From an uncultured SAR324 cluster bacterium (GTDB taxonomy: Bacteria; SAR324; NAC60-12), in the NCBI GenBank assembly GCA_902564345.1, contig CACFAY010000007.1:1-47289 (forward strand): a stretch of 47,289 nt of DNA, written 5' to 3'. Position 1 is the stretch's first letter. Every line of letters begins with the position of its first letter. Below the pieces are notes generated by a model. It did no database searches. It was not told the DNA's origin and saw only the letters and a list, made by a program, of their open reading frames with translations. A program made the position numbers and the translations under genes. Positions 1-7,700 of the stretch are shown here, piece by piece.

Positions 1-80
1 GGATGTAATCTGCTTTACGAATGAAGAAATTTAATTATTTTTTTACATTGACCAAAAATGATATTTATTTCAAATAAAAT

Positions 81-391
81 ATGGACCGAACAGTAATTCA
101 TATTATCTTCCATTTTTTGTACCATTTGCTGTTGCAAAAACTGTTTGGCAGGAAAAATGGACTATACCATTTTTAATTATGGCATTTACAATTTTAGTTG
201 ATTTGGACCATTTATTTGCTGAACCATTTTTTGATCCCAATCGTTGTAGCATTGGCACACATCCATTACACTCATTGCCTGCAATTTTTTCCTACCTCAC
301 GTGCCTCGTCTCTCGTTATCTAAGGATTGCAGCGATAGGTCTCCTGATTCATATGGCATTAGATGGTATTGACTGTTTATTCCTTTTCTAA
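81..391 (+). pseudogene. DUF6122-family small membrane protein, broken by a one-base frameshift
   Basis: Two overlapping frames together give one DUF6122-type protein of about 103 residues. The first frame opens with ATG at 81 and reads MDRTVIHIIFHF. The second, from about 113 to the TAA at 389-391, reads on through VPFAVAK, VDLDHL, DPNRCSIG, HPLH and LLIHMALDGIDC, the signature stretches of this family. The switch falls in a run of six T (113-118); seven T would join the frames exactly. The family is a short integral membrane protein of unknown function with conserved His and Asp residues. No Shine-Dalgarno site is seen before 81. The break may be a sequencing deletion or a real mutation; the well-preserved second part argues for a recent event. 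It lies upstream of the CIRCE promoter and reads in the same direction. Confidence 0.75.
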
Positions 392-450
392 CTTTATCAC
401 CATTTTTCTGTTTAAAAAATTAATTAAATTTTAAGTTTTAAAAAAAAAGC

Positions 451-479
451 TTGACAAACTGGTAGCACTCCCTTAAAGT
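451..479 (+). promoter_or_regulatory. sigma70-type promoter overlapping the CIRCE operator
   Basis: TTGACA at 451-456 is a perfect -35 box. It is followed after 17 bases by TAAAGT at 474-479, a weaker -10 box. The -10 region lies inside the CIRCE spacer, the usual arrangement for HrcA repression. The promoter points towards the 73-residue gene at 627. Confidence 0.6.
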
Positions 480-488
480 GAGTGCTAA
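462..488. promoter_or_regulatory. CIRCE element (HrcA operator)
   Basis: The left arm at 462-470 is GTAGCACTC, one base off the consensus TTAGCACTC. The right arm at 480-488 is a perfect GAGTGCTAA, and the spacer is exactly nine bases. This is the inverted repeat bound by the heat-shock repressor HrcA. In most bacteria it controls groESL, dnaK or hrcA itself. Here none of these is in the window and the next gene in the promoter's direction is an unrecognised 73-residue protein. Confidence 0.85.
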
Positions 489-528
489 CAAGTTATAAAT
501 TTTATACATATTTATCTGTGGTAGTTAG

Positions 529-557
529 AAAAAACAGAACATTTTGAACTGTTTTTT
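529..557 (+). terminator. AT-rich hairpin with T run between the CIRCE promoter and the next gene
   Basis: AAAAAACAG (529-537) can pair with CTGTTTTTT (549-557) around an 11-base loop, nine base pairs in all, only two of them G-C. The T run at the 3' side gives it the look of a weak intrinsic terminator or attenuator about 70 bases into the leader transcript from the CIRCE promoter. It could be chance in such AT-rich DNA. Confidence 0.35.
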
Positions 558-626
558 CAAATTAATTCGTTAAAATCCTACCTTCAGATTAGATTTTTAA
601 CAATTTTATTTAAGATTAGGGTAAAA

Positions 627-848
627 ATGGCTAAGAAATCTAAAACTGTGAATGATGTTTCACAAGAAGAAATTAATGATGCTTTGGCACGCTTCATCAA
701 AAAAGGTGGAGTAATCAAAAAAGTTGAATACAACGACAATGGTTTTTTACTAAATAATGATCTAGCTTTAGATGATAACTACACTGAAGCAGCAGACAGT
801 GTTATGAGTCAACTACACGTAGATTTTGAAACAGAAAACCGTATCTGA
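627..848 (+). CDS. Small hypothetical protein (73 aa) downstream of a CIRCE promoter
   Basis: The start is ATG at 627, with AGGG at 618-621 as a well-placed ribosome binding site. The 73-residue product is acidic and soluble: a lysine-rich start (MAKKSK), a probable helix around residues 10-25 (QEEINDALARF), then KKGGVIKKVEY and an Asp/Asn-rich tail. There is no signal peptide, membrane segment or cysteine. I do not recognise the family. The CIRCE element and promoter about 140 bases upstream suggest heat-shock or HrcA-type control, an unusual setting for a non-chaperone gene. A hairpin at 877-906 may end the transcript. Confidence 0.7.
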   Translation: MAKKSKTVNDVSQEEINDALARFIKKGGVIKKVEYNDNGFLLNNDLALDDNYTEAADSVMSQLHVDFETENRI

Positions 849-876
849 TCCAAAGTACCTCGTCTAAAAAAATTAA

Positions 877-906
877 AGGGATGGATAAAAAAGTATATCC
901 GTCCCT
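877..906. terminator. Stem-loop after the 73-aa gene
   Basis: Eleven pairs (877-887 with 896-906, one G-U) enclose an eight-base loop. It is followed by a C7 run and then CTTTAA, not by a clear T run, so intrinsic termination is uncertain. A rival pairing exists between TAAAGGG (874-880) and CCCTTTA (912-918). Confidence 0.4.
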
Positions 907-1054
907 ACCCCCCCTTTAACTGCTCACTTCAAAGTGCAGAAATCTTCTTTTTATATGTAAGCCCTACTAAGAAATAAGTTTAACTGGTAGTTTAAGAAGT
1001 AAAATAAAAATATTAACTTATATGTTATGAGAAGATCTAAATTCTAGCTAAAAG

Positions 1055-1465
1055 TCAGGATGAAATTTCTTTTAAAGATTTTAATATTTTTCCTACGTTT
1101 GCTCGTACATTTTCAACATCGAGATTATCATCATCAAAATATGGATGATCGTCTGTAACTCCAACACGTTTCATAATTTTTTTAATAATCGTCTTTTCTT
1201 CATCCTGAAGAACACCATCTGCTCCAGCAACTAAAGCCATCAGTTCTACTAGCGTATGCTTTGCATCATCTGATTGAACGTGCTTTAACATTCCATCTAG
1301 AGAATGGCTTGATTTCATCTTTTCATGTTCTTCATGGGTGACTGATGCAGCCTTAAAAATTGCCATCAAAACTTTTTTTTCTGCTGCATGCATTTCTCTT
1401 TCATAGTGGCCCAAAAAACTCACTACTGATAAGATATTTATTAGTTCATCACGACTTATAGACAT
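1055..1465 (-). CDS. TerB-domain (tellurite-resistance-like) protein
   Basis: This 136-residue, all-helical acidic protein has the hallmarks of the TerB fold. The N-terminal half carries a helix pair with REMHAAEKKVLMAIF. The second half has LMALVAGADGVLQDEE followed by KKIMKRVGV; the conserved ADG-x-x-x-x-E step is the typical TerB metal-binding or structural motif. TerB proteins are cytoplasmic and linked to tellurite resistance or envelope stress, but single TerB proteins outside a ter operon have no settled function and no other ter gene is here. The start is ATG at 1465 with AAGGA about five bases upstream. It is transcribed divergently from the HNH gene. Confidence 0.7.
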   Translation of the reverse strand: MSISRDELINILSVVSFLGHYEREMHAAEKKVLMAIFKAASVTHEEHEKMKSSHSLDGMLKHVQSDDAKHTLVELMALVAGADGVLQDEEKTIIKKIMKRVGVTDDHPYFDDDNLDVENVRANVGKILKSLKEISS

Positions 1466-1604
1466 TATATTCCTTTACTATGACTAAAATTATGTTTGAA
1501 ATAATTTTTTGTTGCAGAAACCCACAATAAATTCGTGCTATCATTATTCATAGATTATAAATTTAATTAAGGACAAATGATTAAATATTATATGGAAGCA
1601 ATTA

Positions 1605-2021
1605 ATGGCCAATGATCAGCGTTATCATCCAGAGTGGGAAACAGTATCTCGATATGTAAGAGAACTGTTTGACTTTTTTTGTGCCAAATGTGACAAAAAC
1701 TGCAGAAATTCTAAAAAAGCAGATTCCGTTTTGCAAGTACATCACATAGATGCAAATCCTGGGAATAATGATCTGGAAAACCTGATACCACTCTGTGCGA
1801 CTTGTCATTTGAGAATTGAAAAAGAAGCGAGATTACACGCACCATACGATGTTATACAGCTAGAATTATTTGAAAATCAATCTTACATTAAACAAATGAA
1901 AATAATACGTCAGAACGCATTTAATAAATATGTTTTAGGTCGAAAAAAGGAAAAGACTCCCATAGACAAAGAAACCTACGAAAACGAAGAACTCGAATGG
2001 GAAATAAATGAATCTTCATAA
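1605..2021 (+). CDS. HNH endonuclease-domain protein
   Basis: The 138-residue product has a compact HNH (beta-beta-alpha metal) nuclease module at about residues 26-72. Cys26 and Cys29 pair with Cys64 and Cys67 in a structural zinc site. The motif LQVHHIDANPGNNDLENLIP supplies the catalytic histidine pair (46-47) and the N residues, and CATCH closes the module. The C-terminal 60 residues are a charged helical tail. The start is ATG at 1605 with GGAAG eight bases upstream. HNH proteins of this size occur as stand-alone, McrA-like or HNHc proteins; no methylase, intein or phage gene is nearby, so the target is unknown. It stands alone between divergent and convergent neighbours. Confidence 0.75.
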   Translation: MANDQRYHPEWETVSRYVRELFDFFCAKCDKNCRNSKKADSVLQVHHIDANPGNNDLENLIPLCATCHLRIEKEARLHAPYDVIQLELFENQSYIKQMKIIRQNAFNKYVLGRKKEKTPIDKETYENEELEWEINESS

Positions 2022-2065
2022 ACTTCAGCTTAAAATATTCCTGTAAGGTTCCAATAGTGGCTTTT

Positions 2066-3172
2066 TTAACGTCTTCTTCTACCAAAACCCCCAAAACCAA
2101 AACCTCTCATACGTCTACTACCTCCAAAAAGGGACCTTTTCCTTGGTACAATTCTACTTCTTTTTGAAACACTAGGCCTGTTTTGCTGAGAACGACTGCT
2201 TCCTAATCCAGTCGCTACTGCATTTCGGTTTGCTTTACGAAATTTCGTATTTTTTATATTATTAAGTGATTTTTTTGAAGTTGCACGAAATTTATTAGAA
2301 GACACACTTCTTCCGCCTGCAGTCTTTGTAGCAGAATAAGATGGCTTTGCCTTTCTTAAAGCAGACGTAGTTGCTCCACGACTATTTTGTACGTTACTTA
2401 CTTGCATTGGACCACCATATCCATAACCATACCCAAAACCGCCACCCCAGATGAATGGTGGACGAAAAAGCATTGACATCATCATTGAAGACATCAGAAG
2501 ATTTGTCATGCTGTATCCTGCACCATAATAAGGAGGATAAGGCGTACCTCCAGATTGGTAAACATCTGGATTTGGACTAGATTGAATATTTAATTCACTA
2601 CCTGAGCCCCTAACAACTGAAGCAGTCATTATTTCAATCGATTTATTCTCTGCAACAATTCTCCATGCCTGATTATCTGAACGGGGAGGAAGGGTACTTA
2701 CTTTACTGGGATCAGGAACTAATATTGAAAATGTAAGAAAATCTGAATCACCTGTTTCCGTTTGGGGTACTACCAGAACAGGATCGGCAGTTCCATCTTC
2801 ATTCAAGTCTATAGTGCTTATATCTCGAATTTTATTAGATATATTACTAACCAGAGTGGGTAGAAAACTTTCCTCAGAAACATTTGCCTTTGTAGTTTCC
2901 CTTAAGGCTTCAGATGTAATTGCTGGGATCAATTTTGGATCAAGATTGTCAGTTAGATCAAGACCCAGCTTTTCAATTGCTTCAGGATTCAGTTGATCAC
3001 TGATCCCAATTGGAATTTTTTGGGGAGAGTATCCTGATGACGAAGATTCTCGACTTTTGTTTTCTCCAAAAAATACCCAGTAAATACCTAAAATTAAAAT
3101 TGCTGTAAGAATTACCTGTGTTGAAAATAATTTTTCGAGCCATTCAGGTGACTCATTGTTCTTTTCACTCAT
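2066..3172 (-). CDS. Membrane-anchored Gly/Arg-rich protein with one EF-hand-like loop (368 aa)
   Basis: I do not recognise the family. The order of parts is clear. A charged N-terminus (1-17) precedes one membrane segment at about 18-35, then a Ser-rich linker and a mixed domain (about 50-190). That domain holds a D-x-N-x-D-G-x-x-D calcium-type loop at 122-130. A Met-rich hydrophobic patch (about 222-236) leads into a Gly/Tyr repeat (244-254, GYGYGYGG), and finally a strongly basic tail of about 110 residues that ends in RRRR and has GFGFGGFG at 357-364. The tail resembles RGG-type nucleic-acid-binding or cell-wall-binding sequence. The start is ATG at 3172; only a weak AGAT lies upstream. 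It ends convergently with the HNH gene. Confidence 0.6.
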   Translation of the reverse strand: MSEKNNESPEWLEKLFSTQVILTAILILGIYWVFFGENKSRESSSSGYSPQKIPIGISDQLNPEAIEKLGLDLTDNLDPKLIPAITSEALRETTKANVSEESFLPTLVSNISNKIRDISTIDLNEDGTADPVLVVPQTETGDSDFLTFSILVPDPSKVSTLPPRSDNQAWRIVAENKSIEIMTASVVRGSGSELNIQSSPNPDVYQSGGTPYPPYYGAGYSMTNLLMSSMMMSMLFRPPFIWGGGFGYGYGYGGPMQVSNVQNSRGATTSALRKAKPSYSATKTAGGRSVSSNKFRATSKKSLNNIKNTKFRKANRNAVATGLGSSRSQQNRPSVSKRSRIVPRKRSLFGGSRRMRGFGFGGFGRRRR

Positions 3173-3286
3173 TGTGATCTTTTAAAAAAAATGAAAATTA
3201 ATTTACTTTATATAGCTTTTATTCTAAAAGTATTTAAATCATTTCAGCAACATGTTTAATTGTAATTTTTTAATTTTCTCTGATTT

Positions 3287-4216
3287 CTACTGAGAGGTTA
3301 CCAAGAAATTTTGATCAACAGCCATGTCATATGTGCTAACACTGAGATAGCAATATCTTACCCATTGAGTAAAAAAAATGTTTCGATGGGATCGCCATCG
3401 ATTGAGTGGATTATTAAAATTAAAATTTTCTGGTGCCATAACTAAAGGATTGTCCTTATCACGTTTTGCTTCATCTGCTAGTCTGGTCGCATTGTACTCA
3501 GGATGTCCGGTGTGAGCAATAAAGCGATCATCTAGAGTAGAAAAAATAGTATAGCCTGCTTGCGGCCCGTAGGCTAGCAATTTTAACCGACCATCCTCCG
3601 CAGCCTTTTCCATGTCTTCATCGGCAATTCCTGCATGACGACTCTGCGGGCAATAAAATATATCATCTAACTCTCCTATAATAGGATGAGTTGGATCAAG
3701 ATTTTTCAATTCGAAAACTCCAAATAGTTTTTGGTCATAGTTAATTTTATTAACCCCTTCAAGATAGGCCATCACAAAACCAGCCCAGCATAGGCCAAGT
3801 GTGCTGGGAATATTTTTGCGAGCGTCAGATAGAATATTTTTGATTTCATCCCAGTAATGGACATCTTCAAAATTAATAGTCTCCACGGGCGCCCCCGTTA
3901 ATATTAATCCATCAAGCTTTTGTTTATGAGTTGCACTTTCATAAGTTTGATAAATATTGTCCACATGGCTTCGCTCCCAAGTTTTGTAATTATGAGATTC
4001 CAATCGAATCCATATTGGTTCCAATTGAAGAACAGAAAGTCCTAATGGATGAAGAATATTAAACTCATATTTTTCTCCCAAGGGCATAATGTTCAGTATT
4101 CCAATTCTCAATGGACGAATATCCTGACGCTTAGCCTGTGACGGAGGAATCCACCGTATACCAATTTTTTCCAGTACGGGTACTGCGTGATAATCAGGGC
4201 TTATAATGAGTGTCAT
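3287..4216 (-). CDS. metA: Homoserine O-acyltransferase MetA (probably acetyl-CoA-specific)
   Basis: This enzyme acylates L-homoserine, the first committed step of methionine synthesis. At 309 residues it matches the MetA/HTS family in length. The nucleophile is Cys143 in GLCWAG; the catalytic His238 and Glu240 lie in TGHPEY. The motif LTGAPVE (106-112) carries Glu112 at the place equivalent to Gly111 of E. coli MetA; published work on the family links Glu there to acetyl-CoA and Gly to succinyl-CoA. The product is therefore predicted to be O-acetylhomoserine in spite of the usual 'succinyltransferase' name. The start is ATG at 4216. The gene lies at the end of a leader of about 480 bases that opens with a SAM-I riboswitch, so end-product control by S-adenosylmethionine is expected. 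Confidence 0.93.
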   Translation of the reverse strand: MTLIISPDYHAVPVLEKIGIRWIPPSQAKRQDIRPLRIGILNIMPLGEKYEFNILHPLGLSVLQLEPIWIRLESHNYKTWERSHVDNIYQTYESATHKQKLDGLILTGAPVETINFEDVHYWDEIKNILSDARKNIPSTLGLCWAGFVMAYLEGVNKINYDQKLFGVFELKNLDPTHPIIGELDDIFYCPQSRHAGIADEDMEKAAEDGRLKLLAYGPQAGYTIFSTLDDRFIAHTGHPEYNATRLADEAKRDKDNPLVMAPENFNFNNPLNRWRSHRNIFFTQWVRYCYLSVSTYDMAVDQNFLVTSQ

Positions 4217-4539
4217 AAATTGTTTAATTAAAAAAATTTAATTCCAAGATTTGCTCATGCTAAAAATTTTAAAAAAATTCTTTATGAATATACTTTTTTT
4301 GTAATATTAATAATTATTAAACATAAACTTTTTTAGTTATATCCATAGTTGCTGATTAAAATTAAGCCAATTAAAATAATCTTAATATAAAGAAAATTTC
4401 CAAAATATAATTTCTCATATCATGCCCAATTTTTAAGTTGTAAATTGAGAAAATGCTGGCCTAATTACTATACTAGTAATCTAATTAAGCCTCTTAAAAC
4501 TGACCTATTGAGAATACTTTTTGGACTAGAAAAATATAT

Positions 4540-4595
4540 GGTGGGTCACAAATGAAGCGATTCGGCAAGTTACTCGAATCGAGTCGCATCGACTC
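4540..4595 (-). promoter_or_regulatory. Putative expression platform of the metA riboswitch
   Basis: In the RNA sense a perfect hairpin (GAGTCG, loop ATG, CGACTC; plus-strand 4581-4595) uses the same bases as the 3' side of P1, so the two cannot coexist. Next comes a 7-bp hairpin (4558-4564 with 4575-4581). CCCACC (4540-4545) could pair back to the GGTGGG 3' arm of P4 (4595-4600) and is followed by ATATATTTTT. These rival pairings look like a switch, but which state stops transcription cannot be decided by eye. Confidence 0.45.
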
Positions 4596-4694
4596 CCACC
4601 GACAAATGTCAGTTGGGCTGGCATTAGCACCTTTATGCCGAAAAGGCTGCTCGACACTTCAAAGGGCCAGATCCCTAAGTGTCATCTTGATACA
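4584..4694 (-). ncRNA. SAM-I (S-box) riboswitch aptamer
   Basis: Read on the minus strand, the region has the S-box core in order. P1 5' arm TTGTATC comes first, then J1/2 AAGA and P2 GACACTT with AAGTGTC. The conserved AGGGATCTGGCCC, GAA and GCAGCC lead into P3 and then GGTGCTAATGCCAGC. P4 is CCCAACTGACA with TGTCGGTGGG, and the P1 3' arm is GATGCGA (seven pairs including two G-U). Spacing agrees with known S-box RNAs. It senses S-adenosylmethionine and normally lowers expression of methionine genes; metA is the next gene downstream. Confidence 0.88.
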
Positions 4695-4705
4695 AATTAA
4701 AGTTT

Positions 4706-4733
4706 AGGTTAGCATATTTATAAATACAGTCAA
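4706..4733 (-). promoter_or_regulatory. metA: Promoter of the SAM-I/metA transcript
   Basis: On the minus strand TTGACT (plus 4728-4733) and TAACCT (plus 4706-4711) are 16 bases apart, with TGC before the -10 box as an extended -10. The implied start of the RNA, around 4699, lies just before the P1 arm of the aptamer, which supports the call. Confidence 0.5.
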
Positions 4734-4762
4734 GTTGTTTTAACCAATCTCATGCATAAATA

Positions 4763-7700
4763 TTAAATTTCTGATGGGCTCATTAGCCCTTGTTTGAGAG
4801 ATTCCTCAAAATCTGATCCCACTATTTTTTCTTGATCAGAAGGTATTATATAGAATGTATCAATCACCTGATGCCCAATTGTGGAAATTACAGCTTGTTG
4901 TATCGTGACATTTACATGGTCAAATGCGTTAACCATTTTGTAATAAACCATTGGAGCATCTTCTGATGTAATTTTAATTCGAAGAAAATTTTTATCCTTT
5001 CTGGAAAAATCAGTTTTTTCTGGAGATTTATTATTCCATAAAGGGAAATCACCCGTTGATATATTGTTTAATTCACCAATAATATATCCTTTTTTATCAT
5101 CATCCAAATACTCAAGATGTAGTTTTGTGTTGTATAGAAATGTTTGTGAGTTTAAATTTAGTGGTGGAGGTTTGTTAATTTTGATGGAGTTTTCGAGTTC
5201 TCTAGGGAAAATTACATAGTCTTCCTCACTAACTGAGACCTTAAGATAGTAGCAAAATGCAACTTGACCGCTTGAAAATTGAATCTGATTGATTTTTGCT
5301 GACTCAATGTTAATGTGCTTCAGCATTAAAGTATAGGCAATTCTGCTATGAATTTTAGGCTGATCATGAACATAGATCAAAAGTCCGTTAAGCTTACCTC
5401 TTGCATTAGTTATAACATTTACAATCGCTGGCCTATCCAGTTGATTGAAGATTGAAAGATTTTCTGCGAGCATATCCGGAGTAGAACTATGCAAAAAACG
5501 ATTTGGGAATGCAGCAAAAAACCAGTTAATATTAGGATTATATCCCTCTGTAAGTAACTGCAAAGTTTTCTTGCTGATTGACTTTCGGATAGTCCTTATT
5601 AGTTTATCAGTGGTCTGGTCGGTTCCAAGTTTATCCAATGAACCTAATTTGAGGTCACGCCATAGAACTTTCAATCCATCTTCGGATTTTTCAAGAAGTT
5701 GCATCTCTTCAGCGTTGATCTTTTTTAATGGCTTAAACAAAACTGATTCCAGATTTTCATTAAGACTTCTGTTTATTAATAAATAAATGCGTGTATCTGA
5801 CTCCAAGTCATTCTTTTTAACATCCAAATAAGCATTGATGAAATCCATTGAATCGTCTTGAACTTTAGATGATCTCATTTCAACAAATACACGATAAGTC
5901 TCATCAAAAAATGATCTCAATCCACGCGTAGAGTGAATATTAGTATCATTAACAGCGATGAAGTCAGAAATATTGCAGAGATAAATCAAAATGATATTTA
6001 TCAAGTTACGGTCAGCAATCTCAAAAAAGTTCTGAAGTGCCTGATCAAAGTAAGCGGATGTTTTACTTAACTGAACCAATGTTGAGTGATGTACAATAAG
6101 CAGTGAAACTAGTGTAAGCAATTCCTGATCATTATAACCTATTTTCTCTAAAGCTTGCACTGCCATTGATGTCCCTGAAACCTCATGATCGGCATGTGGA
6201 TCAATTTTTCCCAAATCATGAAAAAATATTCCCCATTTAAGAGCAATTATATGCTTTTCTTGAAGATACTGATGTAATTCTGGATAATCATATTTTAGCC
6301 TGTAAAGCTCCTTTTGAACATGATCTAAAGCCTTAAGTGTATGCATACAAACAGTACGCTGGTGTACTGAAAGATTCCTCAGTAAAAATCGCATTTTGTT
6401 AGTTTCTGGGATGAAACAACCAATTAATGTATTAGGGAGATTCTCATCATTTATTGGTTCACATATTTCAAACATAATGCTCAGAGCATTTGAAGCAAAA
6501 GGAGCCAGCAATATAGTGCTAAAACGACTAGATATTTTTTTTCTATTTGATTTAATTACTTCAGGAGTCAAAACTTTGATTAATTCAGACATTTCATCTT
6601 TAAGATCGAAAGACAAGTCATAATCAGATATACTCACGTATTCAAACAATTCCAGTAAGGCACATGGATCATTAAAAATCAGCGATAACGGTACCTGAGG
6701 AAGACCTTCAATAGCATTTACCTCTAAAATAAGCCGTTTCCCTAGATGAACAATAACCTGGAAATTAGAAAATGTTCTGACTATAGTTCGGTCCAACAAA
6801 CGCTGCAAAATAGCTTGAGATAAATATTGAATGTAATCTACCATCTGCAGGCGGTATCTATCAAAATCATCTATGCTCTGGAAACGCTCCTTTTTAAGCA
6901 AGTAAAGACGTTCCGTTGAATCGTTAATAAAATTTAATTTTAAATCTTCATCAGAAAGTCCAGTTCCGAGTGCCTCATCATCAAAGTGAAATTTTTTTGC
7001 AGTCGCAGAAAAATTGCGTAAGTCATAAAAGAATTCAAGCGCTTGACACAGCTTAAAACCCTGCTTAGGAGAAATTATTCTCTTCTGAATCAAAAGAGAC
7101 AGCATTTCTGCAGTTTGACTAGGGAATACACCAAAAGTTGCTGCAGCTAGCCAAAGAGGAATTTGAATAGAACGTAAACCTCCTTTATTTTCCTTTATAT
7201 TCATCTGATTTAGTTCAGGAATCTCACATTTTTCATATGCACTAATCTGACTCAGCACAAATGATTCATAAGGTAAAATCTGAAAAAATCTGCGCTTCAA
7301 GGCATTTGCTAGATTCTTACTGCCAAGCAGAACTCTGCTTTCTAAAATGGAGGGAATGGTATGTATTGTGGAGGGTTCTTTAAAACGTGATAAATCTTCA
7401 TTTAGTTCAAAATATTGATGAGCGGTGTCTATTCCTGATTTTCGGAGAAGATGCTCTATATGTATTATAAATTGTCTATATATTTCTGCTTCCGCAGCAT
7501 TTAATTGCTGAGTATCTAGACAATAACCCAGATCTTTATCTGAAGCAAAACTAAGCTCACACCTTCCGTATCCTCCCCTAGCAAAGATTACAAAATTGTT
7601 TAGCAAAAAATCACGTTTAAGTTCTGATTTTGGGATCAAAGGAAGTTGTTCTTCCAGTTTAAGAATTCTCTCGTTCAGTTGATCAATTGCATTACTTAAC

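Larger units (their letters stand above)
4217..4762 (-). other. metA leader / glnD-metA intergenic region
   Basis: This 546-base gap holds no gene. From right to left it contains a promoter (4706-4733), the SAM-I aptamer (4584-4694), a set of hairpins (4540-4595), and about 320 bases of very AT-rich leader with nothing recognisable before the metA start. Confidence 0.7.

Noticed and set aside
907-914. C7 run after the 73-aa gene as a second slippage tract
   Set aside because: It lies outside any reading frame and so cannot switch a protein.
1605-2021. HNH protein as part of a restriction or defence system
   Set aside because: No methylase, helicase, toxin-antitoxin or other defence gene lies within several kilobases.
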